NCBI RefSeq assembly: GCF_030580935.1
Contig: NZ_JAUQOM010000003.1
Coordinates: 310,001-374,000, forward strand
Reading direction: 5' to 3'
Origin: Sphingobium cyanobacteriorum
Lineage (GTDB): Bacteria > Pseudomonadota > Alphaproteobacteria > Sphingomonadales > Sphingomonadaceae
DNA length: 64,000 nt
This document shows positions 1-8,633 of this stretch, one piece after another; the first letter of the stretch is position 1; the number at the start of each line of letters is the position of its first letter. Made by a program: the position numbers and the translations under genes. The notes below the pieces were generated by a model. It had not been told where the DNA came from and made no database searches. It saw nothing but the letters and a program-made list of their open reading frames with translations.

Positions 1-159
1 AATTTCCGGTTCAACGAAAGCCCGGTCATCATGCTCAACAATGTCGAGGAACTGGGCAAGCCCGTCCGCGTGCCGCCCGACGAAGTATCCATGAACATCG
101 TCGTCCCGCCGATGAAGCTGCGCGACTTCACCTTCACGTCGCTGTCGGACGCGGTGTGA
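1..159 (+). CDS. TldD/PmbA-like metallopeptidase-family protein, C-terminal end (partial)
   Basis: An open frame runs in from the left edge and stops at TGA 157-159, giving 52 residues. The tail (NESPVIMLNNVEELG, then VVPPMKLRDFTFTSLSDAV) resembles the C-terminus of TldD/PmbA-type modulators of DNA gyrase/microcin proteases, where a VPP.kvrdFtFtSlSdaV ending is common. That family often precedes DUF4159 and MoxR genes in proteobacteria, which fits the next gene. The start and catalytic motif lie outside the window, so the family call rests only on the tail and the context. Confidence 0.6.
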   Translation, partial: NFRFNESPVIMLNNVEELGKPVRVPPDEVSMNIVVPPMKLRDFTFTSLSDAV

Positions 160-179
160 GGGACCAAGCAATGCATAGT

Positions 180-283
180 CCTCCCCTGTAAGGGGAGGTG
201 GCAGGGCGCAGCCCTGACGGAGGGGTGTCCCGCTATCGATCGGGCGCCCCCCTCCACCACCCGCTGCGCGGGCGGTCCCCCTC
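180..283. repeat. REP-like intergenic palindromic element
   Basis: Nested hairpins fill the gap between the TldD-like and DUF4159 genes. The arms are CCTCCCC/GGGGAGG (180-186/192-198), CAGGGC/GCCCTG (202-207/211-216), GGAGGGG/CCCCTCC (219-225/249-255) and CCCGC/GCGGG (260-264/68-72 of the same block, i.e. 268-272). The composition is typical of dispersed palindromic repeats seen between genes in sphingomonads and other alphaproteobacteria. No second full copy was noticed in this window, so the dispersed-repeat status is inferred. Confidence 0.6.
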
Positions 284-315
284 AGGATTATGGTGGCAGT
301 TGATTGGCTGATTTG

Positions 316-1011
316 ATGACACGCAGCGACTTCCTCCGGCTGATGGCAGGCGGCCTGGCCAGCGCCTTGCTGGCCCGCCCGCTTGCCGCTGCCGGGGGCT
401 ACGACTTCTGGTTCACCCGCCTGCGCTACGACAGCGGCGACTGGGACGTGGACCAGCGCATGCCGTCGAACATCGTCACGTCGCTGATCGACTATACCAC
501 GCTACGGGTCGATCCGAAGGAGCATGTCATTGCCCTGTCGGACCCCAGGATGCTGACCGCGCCCTTCTGCTATATGGCGGGGCACAAGCTGGTGGAATTT
601 TCCCCCGCGGAACGGCGCAATTTCGAACGCTATGTCCGCAATGGCGGCTTCGTCATGGTGGACGACTGCAACCATGACATAGATGGCCTTTTCGCCCGCT
701 CGTTCGAGGCGCAGATGGCGAAGATTTTCGGGCCCAGGGCGCTGAAGGAACTGCCAAAAAACCACGCTCTTTACCGCAGCTTCTTTCAATTCGACGGCCC
801 GCCCAACACAGGTCTCGAACTCAATGGCTGGGGCGACGATCTTGTCCACGACTATCTTAAAGGGATAGAGGTGAACGGGCGGCTGGGCGTGCTCTACAGC
901 AACAAGGATTATGGTTGCGAATGGGATTATGACTGGCGCAACAAGCGCTTCCTGGCCGAGGATAATACGAAGTTCGCGGTCAATATCGTTATGTATGCGC
1001 TGTCGGTGTGA
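316..1011 (+). CDS. DUF4159 domain protein with signal peptide
   Basis: The product is 231 aa and begins MTRSDFLRLMAGGLASALL...PLAAAGG, a Tat/Sec-like export signal with the usual TRRDFL-type start. The mature part has the DUF4159 pattern: FWFTRLRYDSGDW near the N-terminus, then a glutamine-amidotransferase-like fold with a GGFVMVDDCNH motif and a C-terminal NIVMYALS helix. I start at ATG 316 because it gives a clean signal peptide; a TTG at 304 would add four residues. DUF4159 proteins occur with MoxR/DUF58/BatA genes, as here, but their biochemical role is not established. The enzymatic fold may be non-catalytic. Confidence 0.85.
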   Translation: MTRSDFLRLMAGGLASALLARPLAAAGGYDFWFTRLRYDSGDWDVDQRMPSNIVTSLIDYTTLRVDPKEHVIALSDPRMLTAPFCYMAGHKLVEFSPAERRNFERYVRNGGFVMVDDCNHDIDGLFARSFEAQMAKIFGPRALKELPKNHALYRSFFQFDGPPNTGLELNGWGDDLVHDYLKGIEVNGRLGVLYSNKDYGCEWDYDWRNKRFLAEDNTKFAVNIVMYALSV

Positions 1012-1035
1012 GGATGGAACCCCGCCGCTCTTCCC

Positions 1036-1120
1036 TCATCCCCGTGAAGGCGGGGAACCCTCTCCAGCCTTCTTTCCATATGAAAGGTGGGGAGATGGAT
1101 TCCCGCCTCCGCGAGCATGA
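1036..1120. repeat. Intergenic inverted-repeat element (REP-like, second type)
   Basis: Two arms of about 30 nt, 1036-1065 and 1091-1120, are inverted copies agreeing at roughly 23 of 30 positions. They carry the AAGGCGGG / CCCGCCTnCGCG core common to dispersed alphaproteobacterial intergenic repeats. The element sits between the DUF4159 and MoxR genes, whose reading frame would otherwise appear to start inside it. It differs in sequence from the element at 180-283. Confidence 0.6.
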
Positions 1121-1149
1121 CATTGGTATTCAAGGATAGCAGAGCAACC

Positions 1150-2139
1150 ATGACCGACCGCACCGAAGCCGAAATCCAGACCCGCCTTGACGCGCTGACC
1201 CGGTTACGCGCCGCGATCAGCCGGGCGATCGTCGGTCAGGGCGATGTCGTGGAGCAACTGCTGATCGGCCTGCTGGCGGGCGGGCATTGCCTGCTCGAAG
1301 GCGTGCCGGGCCTTGGCAAGACTCTCCTTGTCCGTTCGCTGGGTGAAGCGCTCAGGCTCGACTTCCGCCGCGTCCAGTTCACCCCCGATCTGATGCCCAG
1401 CGACATTCTGGGCACCGAATTGCTGGAGGAGGATCATGGCACCGGCCATCGCAGCTTCCGCTTCCAACAGGGGCCGGTTTTCACCAACCTGCTGCTGGCC
1501 GACGAACTCAACCGCACCCCGCCCAAGACGCAGGCGGCGCTGCTGGAGGCGATGCAGGAAAAGACCGTCAGCTACGCCGGCGTCACCCATATATTGCCCA
1601 AGCCCTTTTTCGTGCTGGCGACGCAAAACCCGCTGGAGCAGGCCGGCACTTATCCCCTGCCCGAAGCGCAGCTCGACCGCTTCCTCCTCCATATCCGCGT
1701 CGATTACCCGACCGAGGCGGAGGAACGCGCGATCCTCGCCCAGACCACCGGCTCCAAACCCGCCGCCGTGCCCGCCGTGATGCACGGTGAGGAAGTGCTG
1801 GCCTTGCAGGCGCTGGTGCGCGACGTGTATTTCAGCGACGACCTGCTCGACTGGGTGACGCGCATCGTCCGCGCCAGCCGCCCCGGCGAGGGCGCGCCGG
1901 ACGATATCCGCAAATATGTGAAATGGGGCGCCGGTCCCCGCGCCGGTCAGTCGCTGATCCTGGCGTCCAAGGCGCGCGCCCTGCTCCACGGCCGGCTCGC
2001 CGCCACGCGCGACGACGTGGTCGCGCTGGCCGGGCCGGTCATGCGCCATCGCTTGCTCCTTTCCTTTGCCGCCGAGGCGGAAGGACGCAGCGCCGATGAC
2101 GTGGTCGCCGCGCTGGTCCGCGCCGTCCCGCTCGCCTGA
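1150..2139 (+). CDS. MoxR-family AAA+ ATPase
   Basis: 329 aa. The Walker A motif GVPGLGKT lies at residues 51-58, and Walker B LLLADELNRTPP is near residue 115. Downstream come the MoxR-typical motifs QEKTVSYAG, ATQNPLEQAGTYPLPEAQLDRF and the arginine-rich lid. MoxR ATPases act as chaperone-like partners of vWA-domain proteins, and here the next gene is a DUF58/vWA-like protein 11 nt downstream. I chose ATG 1150 (MTDRTEAEIQ) rather than an upstream frame extension, because that extension is made of the palindromic repeat. Cytoplasmic. Confidence 0.93.
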   Translation: MTDRTEAEIQTRLDALTRLRAAISRAIVGQGDVVEQLLIGLLAGGHCLLEGVPGLGKTLLVRSLGEALRLDFRRVQFTPDLMPSDILGTELLEEDHGTGHRSFRFQQGPVFTNLLLADELNRTPPKTQAALLEAMQEKTVSYAGVTHILPKPFFVLATQNPLEQAGTYPLPEAQLDRFLLHIRVDYPTEAEERAILAQTTGSKPAAVPAVMHGEEVLALQALVRDVYFSDDLLDWVTRIVRASRPGEGAPDDIRKYVKWGAGPRAGQSLILASKARALLHGRLAATRDDVVALAGPVMRHRLLLSFAAEAEGRSADDVVAALVRAVPLA

Positions 2140-2150
2140 TCCGTCCCGCC

Positions 2151-3044
2151 ATGGCCGACCTCCTTCCTCCTGACGTGCGCAGCCGCCTGCGCGGCCTGCG
2201 CCTCGTCACGCGCCGGGCGGTGGGGGCGCACGGGCTGGGCCTGCACCAGAGCCACAGCCGGGGGGCGGGCCTGGAATTTGCGCAATATCGCGCTTATGAA
2301 CCGGGCGACGAACTGCGCCAGATCGACTGGAAGCTCTACGCCCGGTCGGACAAATTCTTCGTACGCGAAGCGGAGCGCGAAAGTCCGGTCGCGGTCTGGA
2401 TAGTGATCGACGCCAGCGCCTCCATGGGCCAGTGCGACGCGACGCGCCCCGACTATAGCCGCCTCGACGCGGCAAAGGCGATCGCCGCCGCCATCGCCGA
2501 ACTGGCGATGCAGCAGGGCGACCGTTTCGGTTTCATGACGCTGGGTGACGCGGGCCTGGCTCTACTCCCCCCGGCCACTGGCCTGCGCCAGCGCGACCGG
2601 CTGCTGCTGGAACTGCTGAACGTCCGCACGGCGCGCGGCTTCGCCCCGGAAAGCCAGCTAGGGCCGGTCTGGGAACGGATCGGCGCGCATGATCTCGTCA
2701 TCCTGCTCAGCGACTGTTTCGACGAAGGCGCGATCATGCTGGCGGAAAAGCTCGCCGCCGCCGGGCGCGAGACATTGGTGATCGAGATGCTGACCGTCGC
2801 GGAACGGGATTTCCCGTTCGAGGGCGGCTACCGATTTCGCGATCCCGAAACCGGCGAGGAACTGCTGGCCGATGGCGCGGCCCTGCGTGCCGAGTTCCTC
2901 GCCCGCTTCGCGCAGGCCCGCGACGCGCTCCACGCCCGGCTGGATGCGATCGGCATTCGCCATGCGTCGCATGTTCTGGACGAGCCTGTCGACCTGCCCC
3001 TGCGCCGCCTGTTTGCGGCCCAGGGCGCGGCGGCATATCGGTGA
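2151..3044 (+). CDS. DUF58 domain protein (vWA-like), MoxR partner
   Basis: 297 aa. The signature YRAYEPGDELRQIDWKLYAR of DUF58 is present. It is followed by a vWA-like strand with a MIDAS-type DASASMG motif, suggesting divalent-metal-dependent protein binding. DUF58 proteins are usual partners of MoxR ATPases. The gene starts 11 nt after moxR and its TGA overlaps the GTG start of the next gene by 4 nt, indicating translational coupling. No transmembrane helix is seen, so it is probably cytosolic or peripheral at the membrane. Confidence 0.9.
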   Translation: MADLLPPDVRSRLRGLRLVTRRAVGAHGLGLHQSHSRGAGLEFAQYRAYEPGDELRQIDWKLYARSDKFFVREAERESPVAVWIVIDASASMGQCDATRPDYSRLDAAKAIAAAIAELAMQQGDRFGFMTLGDAGLALLPPATGLRQRDRLLLELLNVRTARGFAPESQLGPVWERIGAHDLVILLSDCFDEGAIMLAEKLAAAGRETLVIEMLTVAERDFPFEGGYRFRDPETGEELLADGAALRAEFLARFAQARDALHARLDAIGIRHASHVLDEPVDLPLRRLFAAQGAAAYR

Positions 3045-4180
3045 GCATGGCGCTGCTCTTCCCCGCCGCGCTGGCTGCGCTGGCGGCCCTGCTGGTGCCC
3101 CTCATCCTGCATATCGCGCGGAAAAGCGAGCAGCAGCCGACCGACTTCGCCGCGCTCCGCTGGCTACGGTCGCGACCAAAGCCGCGGTCGCGTCTGCGCT
3201 TCGACGAATGGCTGCTGCTGGCGCTGCGCCTCATGCTGCTGGCGCTCGCGGCCTTGTGGCTGGCCCAGCCGGTGCTGCTGGATGCGGGCGACGATCGCCC
3301 CTATGTCGCCATCGTGCCGGGGGCGCAGGTCGATCGCGCCGCTTATGGCGACGCCCGCCTCCACTGGCTCGCGCCGGGCTTCCCGACGATCGATCAACCG
3401 CACCCGACAGGCCCGCTGCCCATTGCGAGCCTTATCCGTCAGATCGACGCCGAACTGCCGCCTGAAACATCGCTCACCATCGTCGCCCCCGCCATCATCG
3501 ACGGGGCTGACGCAGACCGCCTGCACCTGTCACGCAAGGTGGCGTGGCGCATCAGCGGTAGCGCGACGCCCCTGTCCGACAAGGCGCCGCCCCCGCCTGT
3601 CCTGTCCATCCGCCACGATGCCGACCATAGCGCCGCGCTGCGCTATATCCGGGCCGCCGCGCAGGCCTGGCGGCGCAAAAGTGACAGCGAAGTTGACATC
3701 TCTACGACCGATGCACCCTTGCCGGACAAGCGCCATGTCCTCGTCTGGCTGGCAGGCGGCACCTTGCCGGATCGGGTCGCGCAATGGGTCGGGTCGGGCG
3801 GCACGCTGCTGATCGCCAGCGACACGCTGGCCCCGACCAAACAAAGCCTTGTTACACTGTGGCATGACAGGGAAGGGCAACCACTCGCGCAAGCCCGTCC
3901 GCTTGAAAAGGGCCGGCTGATCCGCTTCACCCGCCCGCTCGTCCCGGCACGGATGCCCGTCCTGCTGGAGCCGGATTTCCCCGATCATCTGCGCGCGCTC
4001 ATCACCACGCCGGTCGCGCCGTCGCGCGTCGCCGCCGCCGACTATATGCCCGGCACCGGCGGCCGCGCCTATGATCAGCCACCCCGGCCCTTACGCCCCT
4101 GGATCGCCATCCTGATCGCCCTGCTGCTGCTGGCCGAACGCTGGCTCGCCACCCGTCGCAACCGGAACATCGCGCCATGA
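3041..4180 (+). CDS. BatA-like membrane protein (aerotolerance-type N-terminal domain)
   Basis: 379 aa. Residues 1-30 and about 52-75 are hydrophobic helices flanking a KSEQQPTDFAALRWL / RLRFDEWLLLALR segment. This is the double-transmembrane module (BatA N-terminal) found in MoxR-associated clusters. A long extracytoplasmic domain follows, and a last helix (PWIAILIALLLLAERW) anchors the C-terminus. I place the start at GTG 3041, overlapping the DUF58 stop by 4 nt; ATG 3047 is equally possible. No vWA MIDAS motif is evident in the central part. Confidence 0.8.
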   Translation: MSMALLFPAALAALAALLVPLILHIARKSEQQPTDFAALRWLRSRPKPRSRLRFDEWLLLALRLMLLALAALWLAQPVLLDAGDDRPYVAIVPGAQVDRAAYGDARLHWLAPGFPTIDQPHPTGPLPIASLIRQIDAELPPETSLTIVAPAIIDGADADRLHLSRKVAWRISGSATPLSDKAPPPPVLSIRHDADHSAALRYIRAAAQAWRRKSDSEVDISTTDAPLPDKRHVLVWLAGGTLPDRVAQWVGSGGTLLIASDTLAPTKQSLVTLWHDREGQPLAQARPLEKGRLIRFTRPLVPARMPVLLEPDFPDHLRALITTPVAPSRVAAADYMPGTGGRAYDQPPRPLRPWIAILIALLLLAERWLATRRNRNIAP

Positions 4181-6285
4181 GCGCATTGTTCGCACAGTGG
4201 ATCGCGCCGGCACGCCGCCGCGCCTTTGCCGACACGCTGGCGCTGGCATTGCCACCGCTTTCAGCGCTGGCGATCATCGGCTGGCGATGCGGCGGGCCGA
4301 TGATCGCGATATGGCTCACAACTGTACCACTCGCTGTCACTTTCATCATCGCCCGCCGTCGCGCCGCGCGGTTCGACCGGCGCTGGCTGATCCGCAGCCT
4401 CGACACGCGATACCCGGAGCTTGAGGACAGCAGCGCCCTGCTGTTCGCCGACGACGCCCCCCTCTCCCCGCTCGAATCGCTCCAGCGCCGGCGGATCGCT
4501 GCCCGCCTCGACCGGGGTGCACCGCAAGAGCTGATCCCCGCCTGGTCGACCCGCCCGATCCTGATCCTCGGCCTGCTCGCGGTCGCGCTGATCGCCGCCG
4601 CCCTGCTGTGGCCCCGCCCCGGCGAAGGCCCGCCCGCGCTCGCCCCCAGCCGCGAAGGCCTGCCCGCCCGCCCCGGCATCCCCCGCCTCGTCGCGCAAAA
4701 TCTCCGCATCATTCCGCCTGCCTATACCGGTCTGCCGGTGCGCGATTCCGCCGCGCTCGACGCCCGCGCGCCGCAGGGCGCGCGGCTGGAATGGACGCTC
4801 CGCTTCGATCCGCAAGCGGCCGCACCCCGGCTGCTGATGCTGGGTGGCCAGCCCCTCGCGCTGCGTCAGGATGGCGCAAACTGGATCGCCAGCCGCACCC
4901 TGGACGCCGCCTTCCTCTACCGTGTCGATCCCGCCGCCGGGCGCGGCCCCACCCCGCCGCTGCACCGGGTGGACGCGATTGCCGACGCGCCGCCGCAGGT
5001 GAAGGCGCTGACCGACAGCCTCACCCTGGTCACGCCGGGCCAGCGCAACTGGTCCCCCGCCTTCGCCGCCATCGACGATTATGGCGTCGCCGCCAATGCC
5101 CGGCTGCGCGTGACGCTGGCAATCGGCGAGGGCGAGAATGTGACCTTTTCCGAACGGGAAATCCCCGTCGGCGGCAGCGGCCCGCCCCGCAACCGCCGCT
5201 TCGCCCCGCGCCTCGATTTTGCCAGCTTCGGCTTTGCGGCGGGCGGCGACATGGTGGTACAGCTCATCGTGCGGGACAATCGCAGCCCGTCGCCGCAGGC
5301 AGTGCGCGGCCCCAGCCTGATCCTGCGCTGGCCGTCCCCCAAACAGCCCGAAAGCAGCGGCCTCACCGGCATGGTCAACACCACCCTGCCCGCCTATTTC
5401 CGCAGCCAGCGCCAGATCATCATCGACATCGAAAAGCTGCTCAAACAAAAGCGCGGCCTCGCCCCCGACCGCTATCTCGCCCGTTCGGCCGCGATCGGCG
5501 GCGACCAGCAGATATTGCGCGGCCGCTACAGCCAGTTCCTGGGCGGCGAAAATGAAGGCGCGCCCGCGCTGCCCACCGCCGATGGCGAAGCACATGGTGA
5601 CGATGACGGCCATGACCATGGCGGCCCGCCCGTCGCAGCGCCCAGTGTCTTTGGCGAGAAGGAGGATGTGCTGGCGGAATTCGGCCATCCGCACGACGAA
5701 AGCCCTGCATCCAGCCTGGACCCGGAAACCCGCGCCATCCTGAAACAGGCGGTGGACGAAATGTGGCAGTCCGAACGCGAACTCAGGACCGGCCACCCCG
5801 ACGCCGCCCTGCCCTACGCCTACCGGGCGCTGCGTTTCATCAAGGCGGTGCAGCAGGCGACCCGGATATTCCTGTCGCGGGTGGGGCCGGAACTGCCGCC
5901 GATCGACGCCAGCCGCCGCATGACCGGCAAGCGCGACGGGTTGGCGAGCCGGCTGCTGCCGGTCGCGCCGGTCGCAAGCGCGGACGGTCCCGCCGCAGAC
6001 GCCTGGCGCGCACTGGGCGATGGCCCGCAGGCGATCCGGGGTCCGATTGCCCTTGACGCGCTGGATCGCTGGGTGCGGGCCAATGCTGCGCGGCTGCCCG
6101 ATCCGCTGGCGCTGTCTGGCGCGATCGACGCGGTGCGACGCGACCCGGCCTGCGCCACCTGTCGCGTGAAATTGCGCGCCCTGCTCTGGACCGCGATGGA
6201 GCGCCCCGCCGGACGCCTTGCCCGCCGCCGCCCGGCCGATGCGGTCGGCATGCGCTATCTCGACGCGATCGGAGGGGCGCCATGA
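4177..6285 (+). CDS. DUF4175-like large membrane protein of the MoxR cluster
   Basis: 702 aa. Two N-terminal helices (ALPPLSALAIIGW and IWLTTVPLAVTFIIA) precede a domain with RRWLIRSLDTRYPELEDSSALL. This resembles the N-terminus of DUF4175-type proteins of alphaproteobacteria. A third helix lies near 125-145 (ILILGLLAVALIAAALLW), followed by a long periplasmic region. Around residues 466-488 is an Asp/His-rich stretch (GDDDGHDHGG) that could bind metal. The ATG overlaps the upstream stop by 4 nt and the TGA overlaps the next ATG. Function is unknown; family assignment is by resemblance. Confidence 0.65.
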   Translation: MSALFAQWIAPARRRAFADTLALALPPLSALAIIGWRCGGPMIAIWLTTVPLAVTFIIARRRAARFDRRWLIRSLDTRYPELEDSSALLFADDAPLSPLESLQRRRIAARLDRGAPQELIPAWSTRPILILGLLAVALIAAALLWPRPGEGPPALAPSREGLPARPGIPRLVAQNLRIIPPAYTGLPVRDSAALDARAPQGARLEWTLRFDPQAAAPRLLMLGGQPLALRQDGANWIASRTLDAAFLYRVDPAAGRGPTPPLHRVDAIADAPPQVKALTDSLTLVTPGQRNWSPAFAAIDDYGVAANARLRVTLAIGEGENVTFSEREIPVGGSGPPRNRRFAPRLDFASFGFAAGGDMVVQLIVRDNRSPSPQAVRGPSLILRWPSPKQPESSGLTGMVNTTLPAYFRSQRQIIIDIEKLLKQKRGLAPDRYLARSAAIGGDQQILRGRYSQFLGGENEGAPALPTADGEAHGDDDGHDHGGPPVAAPSVFGEKEDVLAEFGHPHDESPASSLDPETRAILKQAVDEMWQSERELRTGHPDAALPYAYRALRFIKAVQQATRIFLSRVGPELPPIDASRRMTGKRDGLASRLLPVAPVASADGPAADAWRALGDGPQAIRGPIALDALDRWVRANAARLPDPLALSGAIDAVRRDPACATCRVKLRALLWTAMERPAGRLARRRPADAVGMRYLDAIGGAP

Positions 6286-8066
6286 CGCCGGAACGGATCG
6301 TCGCGCTGATCCTGTGCCTGGCGGTGCTGGTTGCCAGCCTTCGCCTGCTGCTCTGGCATCGCGCTGCTGGGGCGCAGGCGTCGCTGCTCAGGCTCGCTTT
6401 GCTCCTGCTGCTTCAGCCGCTGGCGGCGGCGCTGCTCCACACCGCCTTGTTTCCGCCCACAACAACGGCTGGAACCTCCAGCCTGCGCGTCGCGACCGCC
6501 GGCACGTCGCGTCTGGCGGCAGCGGCCGGAGGTGCGCCGCTGATCCTGTTGCCGCAAGCGCCCGCGATCGGCGGTGGCGAAGCCGTGCCCGACCTCGCCA
6601 CCGCCCTGCGCCGTCATCCCGGCGTCACCAGTCTGACCGTGCTGGGCAACGGGCTGGGGCCGCGCGACATCGACGCAGCGCGCGGCCTGACGGTGCAATA
6701 TGATCCGCCGCCATTGTCCACAGGCATCCTCCACCTCGCGCCGCCGCCGACCGTCGCGCCGGGCGCGCGATTCACGGTCGGGGCGATCCTGACCGGGCTG
6801 CCGACCGCCACGGTGGAGCTGATCGATCCGGCCGGGCGCGTGACCGACAGCGCCGCGCCCGACCGGGACGGCCATGTCCTGCTCGCCGGGACCGCGCGGG
6901 CGGCCGGCGCCATCACCTTCACGCTGCGGGTCCGACAGGACAGGCATATCGTCGAACAGGCCGATGTGCCGGTCCGGGTGGAGGACAGCGCCCGGCCCAG
7001 GCTGCTGATCCTGGCCGGCGCACCCGGCGCGGAGGTCAAATATCTGCGGCGCTGGGCGATCGACGCCGGCTATGACGTGACCACGCAGATGAGCGCGGGC
7101 GGCGGCGTGGCGCTGGGCGATGCGCCGGTGGCGATCACCCCGGCCAGCCTGCGCCGTTTCGACGCCGCCATCGTCGATGACCGTAGCTGGACTGGCGCGC
7201 GCGGCGCGCTGCTGGCGGCGGTGCGCGGTGGCATGGGGCTGGTGCTGCGCGCGGGCGGGCCGATCGACGGCGCGACCCGATCGCAATGGCAGGCGCTGGG
7301 CTTTGGCCTGACCGGCCCTGCCGGTGTCGCGCCCCTGGCCCTTCCCAAGGCCGACGCCGAACCCGTCGCCCGCACCCGGTACGGCATCGGCAGCACGGAA
7401 GCGCCGATCGACATCGCCACGCCCGAAGATTATCTGCCCGAAATCAGCCGGCTCGCCATGACGCCCGGCGGCAGCGGGGCCGTGCCGCTGCTGCGCGATG
7501 CCGGCGGCGCGACGCTGGCCGCATGGCGCGCACTGGGCCGGGGCCGGATCGCGCTGTTCACCGGGATCGACAGCTATGCCCTGACCCTTACCGGGCGGCG
7601 CGACCTGCATGGCGACTGGTGGAGTGCGATGCTCGACAGCGTCGCGCGTCCCGCCGCCGGCATTCGGGTCATCACCAACAGCGGATGGACGGGCGAACGC
7701 ATGACGCTGTGCGGCCTTTCGAGCGAAGGGCGGGTTGATGGGCGGGTCCGCATTCTCCCGGTCGCGGGTTGCGGCGGCTATTGGCCCGACCGCGCCGGCT
7801 GGCATGAACTGAACGGCAAGGACGGCGTCCGCGCCTTCTACATCCAGCCCGCCAACGCCCTGCCGGTGATGCGCGCCGCGCGTGACCGGCAGGCGATGGC
7901 GCTGCTGCCCGCGACCGCAGCCAGCCGGGCGGCGACCATGCTGCCCGACCGGACCGGCGCCGCCTGGCCCTGGTGGCTGGCCTGGCTTGCGGTCAGCGCA
8001 TTCCTCTGGTGGCTGGAGCGATCGCGTACCGGCCGTCGCGCGGCCGCCGATCAGTCCGCCAGATAG
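6282..8066 (+). CDS. Membrane-anchored protein of the MoxR/BatA cluster, amidotransferase-like region
   Basis: 594 aa. Helices lie at residues 5-20 and about 32-55. A large extracytoplasmic region follows, with LILAGAPGAEVKYLRRWAIDAGYDV, which resembles the glutamine-amidotransferase-like domain seen in BatA-cluster proteins. The C-terminal anchor is WPWWLAWLAVSAFLWW with a basic tail. The start overlaps the DUF4175-like gene by 4 nt, so five genes from DUF58 on are close-coupled. It probably forms a membrane complex with them. The last 16 nt overlap the convergent exonuclease gene. I do not recognise a named family. Confidence 0.6.
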   Translation: MTPERIVALILCLAVLVASLRLLLWHRAAGAQASLLRLALLLLLQPLAAALLHTALFPPTTTAGTSSLRVATAGTSRLAAAAGGAPLILLPQAPAIGGGEAVPDLATALRRHPGVTSLTVLGNGLGPRDIDAARGLTVQYDPPPLSTGILHLAPPPTVAPGARFTVGAILTGLPTATVELIDPAGRVTDSAAPDRDGHVLLAGTARAAGAITFTLRVRQDRHIVEQADVPVRVEDSARPRLLILAGAPGAEVKYLRRWAIDAGYDVTTQMSAGGGVALGDAPVAITPASLRRFDAAIVDDRSWTGARGALLAAVRGGMGLVLRAGGPIDGATRSQWQALGFGLTGPAGVAPLALPKADAEPVARTRYGIGSTEAPIDIATPEDYLPEISRLAMTPGGSGAVPLLRDAGGATLAAWRALGRGRIALFTGIDSYALTLTGRRDLHGDWWSAMLDSVARPAAGIRVITNSGWTGERMTLCGLSSEGRVDGRVRILPVAGCGGYWPDRAGWHELNGKDGVRAFYIQPANALPVMRAARDRQAMALLPATAASRAATMLPDRTGAAWPWWLAWLAVSAFLWWLERSRTGRRAAADQSAR

Positions 8067-8500
8067 AAGTCGCGCAGCGCCCGCGCGTCGTGCAGGGCAT
8101 TGTGCGGCACGCGGCTGTTGGCGGCGGCGCTGAAACCCGCCGCGTTGATCAGTTCCAGCCGCAGGCCGAAATCGACCCCCGCCATCTTGCCCGGCCCCGT
8201 CACCAGCAGCGCGCAGAAATGGGCCAGATCCTCCGGCCAGTCGGCGATGATGACCGGATCGTCATCCCCCTCCAGATAGGCGGCGACATGATCGGCGGCC
8301 TCCACCCGGCCCAGTTCCAGGTCGATGCCCGGCGGTACATGGCGCAGATAGGGGATGACATGTTTCGCCACCCAGGGTTCGATATCGTCCGGCAGCGGCA
8401 GTGAGACGTAGAATTCCTGATCCCCATGTTCGGGAACCAGCGCGACGCTGAGCAGCGTGCCGCCAAAGCCGTTGAATTCGGTATCGAGGAAATAGCGCAT
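8051..8500 (-). CDS. DEDDh-type 3'-5' exoribonuclease-like protein
   Basis: 149 aa. It begins MRYFLDTEFNG, where D6 and E8 are the first DEDD acidic pair. A middle Asp follows (VIIADWPEDL) and the C-terminal HNALHDARALRDFY matches the DEDDh His and last Asp. The size and order fit the short stand-alone RNase-T/exoribonuclease-like family of proteobacteria. I place the start at ATG 8500; the longer open frame upstream has no DEDD-like sequence. It is convergent with, and overlaps by 16 nt, the membrane protein gene. The natural substrate cannot be told from sequence. Confidence 0.8.
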   Translation of the reverse strand: MRYFLDTEFNGFGGTLLSVALVPEHGDQEFYVSLPLPDDIEPWVAKHVIPYLRHVPPGIDLELGRVEAADHVAAYLEGDDDPVIIADWPEDLAHFCALLVTGPGKMAGVDFGLRLELINAAGFSAAANSRVPHNALHDARALRDFYLAD

Positions 8501-8633
8501 GAAAGGGGACACTGCCTGGCTGTAATCGGATGAAGCGCGAACCGCAGGTGCCTGTAGCATTTGCGCGACGGAAGCCAAGCTGCCATGCGCGGCCCACGCG
8601 ACAAGCCGTGCGATGATTTGGAAGGACGCCATC

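Noticed and set aside
304..315. TTG start for the DUF4159 gene
   Set aside because: ATG 316 gives a proper signal peptide start and there is no ribosome site favouring the TTG.
4261..5796. 511-codon open frame antisense to the DUF4175-like gene
   Set aside because: No domain, shadow composition, and it would overlap a coupled operon gene.
6255..7805. 516-codon open frame antisense to the large membrane protein
   Set aside because: Gly/Arg/Ala-rich shadow with no start context or motif.
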